Assembly: GCA_035576005.1 (NCBI GenBank) | Contig: DATLXH010000001.1 | Location: 1-26,202 of the forward strand | Direction of reading: 5' to 3' | Length of the DNA stretch: 26,202 nt | Source: DATLXH01 sp035576005 | GTDB taxonomy: Bacteria > Acidobacteriota > Thermoanaerobaculia > Gp7-AA8 | Part shown: positions 21,900-26,202 of the stretch, one piece after another | How positions within the stretch are numbered: position 1 is the stretch's first letter | Layout of the letters: every line of letters starts with the position of its first letter | Notes under the pieces: model-generated | Database searches by the model: none | Told to the model about the DNA's origin: nothing | The model's input: only the letters and a program-made list of their open reading frames with translations | Translations under genes and position numbers: made by a program

Positions 21900-23206
21900 A
21901 GCTCCACGCTTCAATCGTACTTTCCATCGGGGCGGTCGCATTGCTGTCGTGTCGCGACCGTGAGGTCATCAGAACGGAGGGTCCTCTCGCAGTAACTGCC
22001 GCAAGGCTCGTCGATCCGGAGCCGGAGAACCTTCTCGATCATGCGCGAGGCGTGGTCGTGACGAGCCGCACCGGCGAAGACAGCTTCGAGAGCTCGGCCC
22101 TTCATTCCATTGATGGCGACCCGCAGTCACTCTGGAGCTCACCTCCAGGAGATCCGCAGCAATCGCTTACAGTGGCATTGCCAACGCTCACCGAAGTGAC
22201 CGCCGTCGGGTTCTCCTCAGAGAAGGCTGTCCGGAAAGCAAGGGCTCCGAAGAACATTCAATTCGACGGCTCGCTGGATGGCTCTGCTTTCTTTCCTCTC
22301 GTCACAGCCGTCACGGACAAGGCGGCAGATACGCAGCTATTTCGTACGCAGCCCGTGCGTTTGCGCTCGCTCCGGGTATCCCTGCGCGAAGGGCTCGGTC
22401 CATCTGATACGGTGGATGTAGGCTCGCTTCTTCTTCGTGGAAACGAAGTGGAGCCGCTGCGCGAGAGACGAATCGCGGGGCGTTGGAAGCTGAACGAAGA
22501 TCTTGCGCAGTTCGAGCAATCCGGTGCGCGTATGACAGGCAGGGTCGAGTGGAAAGAACCGATGGAGATCGAAGGCGGGACGAACGGTCGCATTTATCGA
22601 TTCGTCTGGCTTCGCGGTTTCCAGTACGGCCTCGGCGCCGCCGCCGTCACCGACGATTCCCGGAGCTTGAGTGGAATCTGGTGGTTCGAGGAGTCTAATC
22701 CCTTCCACCTTGGCGCCCCCTGGTTCGGAGAGAAACAATCCGGCGAGGCACCGCCTCGATCGATGCCTGGGTTGCTGAAACGTTACCTGGAAACCACAGG
22801 GCGCTTCCCTCTCTACGGGATCCGGATTGCTGACGATGACCTTGTCGACCGGAGTGCGAGTAGCGAGACGATCGCGGAAGTCGCTCGCTTTCTGAAGCAG
22901 ACGGATGGGCGGCGCTTCCGGTTCATCGCCGGTGAATACCGCGCGCCTTCGATCGCAGAGAACATGAAACGGAGTGAACGACAGCTCGCCTCGTTTCGCG
23001 ACGTGATGAACAAAGCCGGGGTCGACATCTCCCGGATCGAGTTCGTGGCAGCCGGGAACGACCCCGGCGGGAAACCGCCGGTGCTCACGAAAGTGCAGCG
23101 GGCCGTGTACAGTACCGTGGAGCTGGTGGATCTCGACTGGAAGCCCCGCGACATGATTGAGGATGCTCGAGCGAAGAGAAATGCTGCGACCCCTGCGTCG
23201 CACTGA
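21896..23206 (+). CDS. Lipoprotein with discoidin-like and OmpA-like domains
   Basis: 436 residues. A lipoprotein signal ends in ALLSC (Cys19). Residues about 45-183 look like a discoidin (F5/8 type C) beta-sandwich (SIDGDPQSLWSSPPGDPQQS, then VGFSSEK and IQFDGSLDG). A middle beta region (about 193-270; AGRWKLNEDLAQFEQSGARM) resembles small barrel domains. The C-terminal part (about 303-412) has the spacing of an OmpA-like peptidoglycan-binding domain (IAEVARFLKQT, ENMKRSERQLASFRDVM, GVDISRIEFVAAGND), though divergent. It is predicted to link the envelope to a sugar or other ligand. It is translationally coupled to glyS by ATGA, and ppdK follows 13 bp later. No family name can be given with confidence. 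Confidence 0.78.
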   Translation: MKLHASIVLSIGAVALLSCRDREVIRTEGPLAVTAARLVDPEPENLLDHARGVVVTSRTGEDSFESSALHSIDGDPQSLWSSPPGDPQQSLTVALPTLTEVTAVGFSSEKAVRKARAPKNIQFDGSLDGSAFFPLVTAVTDKAADTQLFRTQPVRLRSLRVSLREGLGPSDTVDVGSLLLRGNEVEPLRERRIAGRWKLNEDLAQFEQSGARMTGRVEWKEPMEIEGGTNGRIYRFVWLRGFQYGLGAAAVTDDSRSLSGIWWFEESNPFHLGAPWFGEKQSGEAPPRSMPGLLKRYLETTGRFPLYGIRIADDDLVDRSASSETIAEVARFLKQTDGRRFRFIAGEYRAPSIAENMKRSERQLASFRDVMNKAGVDISRIEFVAAGNDPGGKPPVLTKVQRAVYSTVELVDLDWKPRDMIEDARAKRNAATPASH

Positions 23207-23219
23207 GGGAACTGGAGCG

Positions 23220-25955
23220 ATGGAACAGTACGTCTATTTCTTCGGCGATGGCGCAGCCGACGGGGACGCCTCAATGAAGAATCTTCTCGGAGGCAAGGGC
23301 GCGGGGCTGGCCGAGATGACCAACCTCGGCGTTCCGGTCCCGGCGGGCTTTACGATCTCCACAACGGCCTGCACCTGGTATTACGATCACGATCGCTCAT
23401 TCCCGCCCGAGCTCAAGGCCGCAGTCGAGGCCAGTCTCGCTCGTGTAGAAGCGAGCGTGGCAAAGCGTTTCGGCGAGCAGACCAACCCTCTGCTGGTCTC
23501 GGTCAGATCGGGGGCTCGTGCGTCCATGCCGGGGATGATGGACACGATCCTCAATCTCGGTCTCAACGACAGGAGTGTCGAAGGGCTGGCGAGCTCGTCG
23601 GGTGATCGCCGCTTCGCGCTCGACTCCTATCGTCGCTTCATTCAGATGTATTCCGATGTGGTCCTCGAGATCGACCGGGAACATTTCGAGCACCTGCTCA
23701 CCGAAATACGCGAGCTGCATGGAGCAGCCACCGACCCCGAGATTCCCGTAGAAGGCCTCGAGACGCTGGTCTCGAAGTACAGAGAGCTGGTTCAGGAGCG
23801 AACAGGTCACCAGTTCCCCCAGGACGTGAAGGAACAGCTCTGGGGCGCGGTGGGAGCGGTATTCAACTCGTGGAACAACCAGAGAGCGATCACCTATCGG
23901 CAGCTCAACGGCATCCCGGATGAGTGGGGGACTGCGGTGAACATCCAGTCCATGGTCTTCGGGAACATGGGCTCCGACTGCGCGACGGGGGTCGCCTTCA
24001 CGCGGGATCCCTCCACAGGCGAAAAACAGTTCTACGGCGAGTACCTTCCGAATGCTCAGGGAGAGGATGTCGTGGCGGGTATCAGAACGCCGCTGCCGAT
24101 CTCGAAGCGGCAGTCGGATGCGAATGCCGGGCGGTCGCTGGAGGCAACGATGCCTGCGGCGTACGAGAGTCTTCTCGCTATCTACAAACGTCTCGAGTCG
24201 CACTATCGGGACATGCAGGACATCGAGTTCACCATCGAGGCAGGCAAGCTCTATCTGCTTCAGACGCGGACCGGGAAGCGAACCGGTTTTGCGGGAGTTC
24301 GCATCGCTTGCGAGATGGTGGATGAAGGCCTGATCACCCCTGTCGAGGCGGTGGCCAGAGTCGAGGCAGGGCAGCTCGTGCAGCTGCTCGCACCCGTGTT
24401 CGACTTCGAGGCGAAAAAACGCTCGTTGAGTGACGGGCGATTGCTCGCTACGGGTCTTCCTGCCGGTCCAGGCGCCGCAGCTGGACGGATTGCCTTCACC
24501 GCTGATCGCGCCATCGAAATGGCGAAGGGCGATGATCCGGTAATCCTGGTCCGCATTGAGACATCTCCGGAGGACATCGCGGGTATGCATGTGGCTGCCG
24601 GCGTGCTCACTACGCGTGGTGGTCTAACCTCCCACGCTGCGGTCGTCGCTCGTGGAATGGGCAAGCCGTGTATCGTCGGGTGCGGCGAGTTGCGCGTGAA
24701 CTACGCACGCAGCGAGCTTCGCGTCGAAGGCCATCCCGTTCTCGACGAAGGTGACTGGATCTCCATCGACGGAACTACAGGAGAGGTTCTGCATGGCAAG
24801 CTCCCCACTCGCTCCTCAGAAATCATTCAGGTCCTCATCGACGGCTCGCTCAAAGCCGAAGAATCGCTCGTCTATCGCAACTTCGATCGACTTCTCAAGT
24901 GGAGCGATGAGGTTCGAAAGCTGGGCGTCCGCACGAATGCCGACACGCCGCTGGATGCACGCGTGGCGCGCAGGTTCGGGGCTGAAGGCATCGGGCTCTG
25001 TCGCACTGAGCACATGTTCTTCCATGAAGAAAGGATCCTGGTTGTAAGAGAGATGATTCTCGCGCGGAACGAGGAGGGGAGACGTGCAGCGCTCGCCAAG
25101 CTTCTTCCCTTTCAGCGCGAGGACTTTATCGGGATCTTCCGGGAGCTCGAGGGTCTTCCAGTCACAGTGCGCCTTCTCGATCCCCCTCTCCACGAATTCC
25201 TTCCTCAAACTGAAGGGCAGATCTCGGCTCTGGCTCGCGAGATGAGCTGGGGCTTTGTCGAGCTCAGATCCAAGGTCTCACAGCTGCATGAATCCAATCC
25301 GATGCTCGGTCATCGGGGATGTCGCCTGGGAATCACCTTTCCCGAGATATACGAGATGCAGGTCCAGGCAATTTTCGAGGCCGCGTGTCGGGTCCGCAAA
25401 GAAGGTCTCGCTGTGATTCCTGAAGTCATGATTCCTCTCGTGGGGACCGAGAAAGAGCTTTCGATCATGAGGGCAACCAGCGAGCGGGTTGCTCGCGAAA
25501 CGATCGAACGTGAAGGAACTGACGTGCCCATCGTCATCGGAACCATGATCGAGATCCCTCGGGCTGCGCTCATAGCGGGCGAGCTCGCGATGGTCGCTGA
25601 GTTCTTCTCATTCGGAACGAATGACCTCACGCAGATGACGTTCGGATACTCGAGGGACGATGCCGGGAGCTTTCTGCCTGCGTACATCGAGAAAAAAATT
25701 CTCCCTCGCGATCCCTTTGCATCCATCGATCAGCAGGGAGTTGGCGAACTGGTTCGCATCGGAACCGAGAGAGGGCGAAAGAGCAATCCCAAGCTCAAGG
25801 TGGGAGTGTGCGGCGAGCATGGAGGCGATCCTGAATCGATCCGCTTTTTCCGATCGTGCGGTCTCGACTACGTCTCCTGCTCACCCTACAGAGTGCCGAT
25901 CGCTAGACTCGCCGCTGCTCAGGCGGAGTTGGAGCACCAGGTCAGCGAGGCGTGA
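23220..25955 (+). CDS. ppdK: Pyruvate, phosphate dikinase
   Basis: 911 residues, close to the usual size. It interconverts pyruvate, ATP and phosphate with PEP, AMP and pyrophosphate, at the glycolysis/gluconeogenesis junction. The nucleotide-binding domain includes LLGGKGAGLAEM, SVRSGARASMPGMMDT and CATGVAFTRDPSTGEKQFYG. The phosphohistidine domain has TRGGLTSHAAVVARGMGKPC with catalytic His472. The PEP/pyruvate domain has GIGLCRTEHMFF, HRGCRLGI, FSFGTNDLTQMTFGYSRDD and GVCGEHGGDPESI. The frame opens at 23157, within the previous gene, but ATG 23220 with GGAG nearby gives the family N-terminus. The TSHAA active site has no adjacent regulatory-protein gene in this window. Confidence 0.97.
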   Translation: MEQYVYFFGDGAADGDASMKNLLGGKGAGLAEMTNLGVPVPAGFTISTTACTWYYDHDRSFPPELKAAVEASLARVEASVAKRFGEQTNPLLVSVRSGARASMPGMMDTILNLGLNDRSVEGLASSSGDRRFALDSYRRFIQMYSDVVLEIDREHFEHLLTEIRELHGAATDPEIPVEGLETLVSKYRELVQERTGHQFPQDVKEQLWGAVGAVFNSWNNQRAITYRQLNGIPDEWGTAVNIQSMVFGNMGSDCATGVAFTRDPSTGEKQFYGEYLPNAQGEDVVAGIRTPLPISKRQSDANAGRSLEATMPAAYESLLAIYKRLESHYRDMQDIEFTIEAGKLYLLQTRTGKRTGFAGVRIACEMVDEGLITPVEAVARVEAGQLVQLLAPVFDFEAKKRSLSDGRLLATGLPAGPGAAAGRIAFTADRAIEMAKGDDPVILVRIETSPEDIAGMHVAAGVLTTRGGLTSHAAVVARGMGKPCIVGCGELRVNYARSELRVEGHPVLDEGDWISIDGTTGEVLHGKLPTRSSEIIQVLIDGSLKAEESLVYRNFDRLLKWSDEVRKLGVRTNADTPLDARVARRFGAEGIGLCRTEHMFFHEERILVVREMILARNEEGRRAALAKLLPFQREDFIGIFRELEGLPVTVRLLDPPLHEFLPQTEGQISALAREMSWGFVELRSKVSQLHESNPMLGHRGCRLGITFPEIYEMQVQAIFEAACRVRKEGLAVIPEVMIPLVGTEKELSIMRATSERVARETIEREGTDVPIVIGTMIEIPRAALIAGELAMVAEFFSFGTNDLTQMTFGYSRDDAGSFLPAYIEKKILPRDPFASIDQQGVGELVRIGTERGRKSNPKLKVGVCGEHGGDPESIRFFRSCGLDYVSCSPYRVPIARLAAAQAELEHQVSEA

Positions 25956-25987
25956 GCCCGGCAAGAATCGCGACCACCAAAAAAGGC

Positions 25988-26202
25988 ACGAGGTGTCGTC
26001 CCCAGCCGAACAGCGGGAGGGCGCTGGTGAAGAGGTGATGACACCCGGCGTGGACTCGCGCAAGCGACCGGGAGAGGGGCCGCGAGAGATACGATGACCT
26101 CGCCCTTTCCGACGGACTGGCGAGACTTTCACGCCCCTCTCCCTGCTTCGCTTCGCTCGCTTCCCTCTCCCCGCCGGGGAGAGGGATACGCCGCTTCGCG
26201 GC
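25988..26202. repeat. Dispersed intergenic repeat, copy 2 (cut by the window end)
   Basis: Same orientation and mostly the same sequence as 18554-18816. It lacks 47 bp corresponding to 18629-18675, which removes the first CCCTCTCCCC palindrome and half of the GGTCGC hairpin. The terminal palindrome is retained at 26163-26185. The 32 bp between ppdK and the repeat hold nothing recognisable. Confidence 0.88.

Noticed and set aside
23397..24590. 397-codon minus-strand open frame inside ppdK
   Set aside because: Shadow of ppdK; no domain and no start signal.

Overview
The window is GC-rich bacterial chromosome with no ribosomal or tRNA genes that I could recognise. Several things suggest a Gram-negative, environmental lineage of the Acidobacteriota type, although this is inference only: a two-subunit glycyl-tRNA synthetase, several predicted lipoproteins, an OmpA-like domain, many Ser/Thr kinase and FHA genes, and intergenic palindromic repeats. 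No single gene fixes the taxon.

Layout. 1-3422 is mainly minus strand: a CDGSH iron-sulfur protein, a small DUF4845-like membrane protein, signal peptidase I (lepB), and an FHA-GAF-class III adenylate cyclase. From 3620 to 11276 the plus strand carries one tightly packed phospho-signalling cluster that diverges from the cyclase gene. In order it encodes a PP2C phosphatase, a trypsin-like lipoprotein with a trans-membrane FHA tail, a zinc-ribbon FHA protein, a Ser/Thr kinase with an FHA tail, a zinc-ribbon Ser/Thr kinase with an array of Thr motifs, and a secreted TPR-like protein. Four of the six genes start inside or next to the preceding stop codon. A 27-bp inverted repeat follows the last stop. 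Next comes an unlisted 52-residue histone H1-like Lys/Ser/Ala protein on the minus strand with its own Shine-Dalgarno and terminator.

11715-16016 holds a class A penicillin-binding protein and a homocysteine methyltransferase/methylenetetrahydrofolate reductase fusion. The fusion is preceded by a strong promoter, a SAM-II-type riboswitch and an intrinsic terminator. A 182-bp palindrome lies between this gene and a convergent gene for a tandem retropepsin-like protease with TPR features. A proline-rich lipoprotein diverges from the protease gene. After 412 bp of repeats comes the glyQ-glyS-discoidin/OmpA-like lipoprotein-ppdK run (18877-25955), and the window ends inside a second copy of the 18554 repeat.

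How it may work together: the kinases, the phosphatase and four FHA domains (including the one on the cyclase) give writers, an eraser and readers of phospho-threonine at a single locus. The predicted outputs are cAMP and an envelope protease. The most novel-looking items are the envelope protease-TM-FHA architecture beside a kinase carrying a repeated Thr-x-x-Asp/Glu array, the riboswitch-terminator arrangement, the missed histone-like gene, and the large palindrome whose arm differences are biased toward G-U wobble on one strand.
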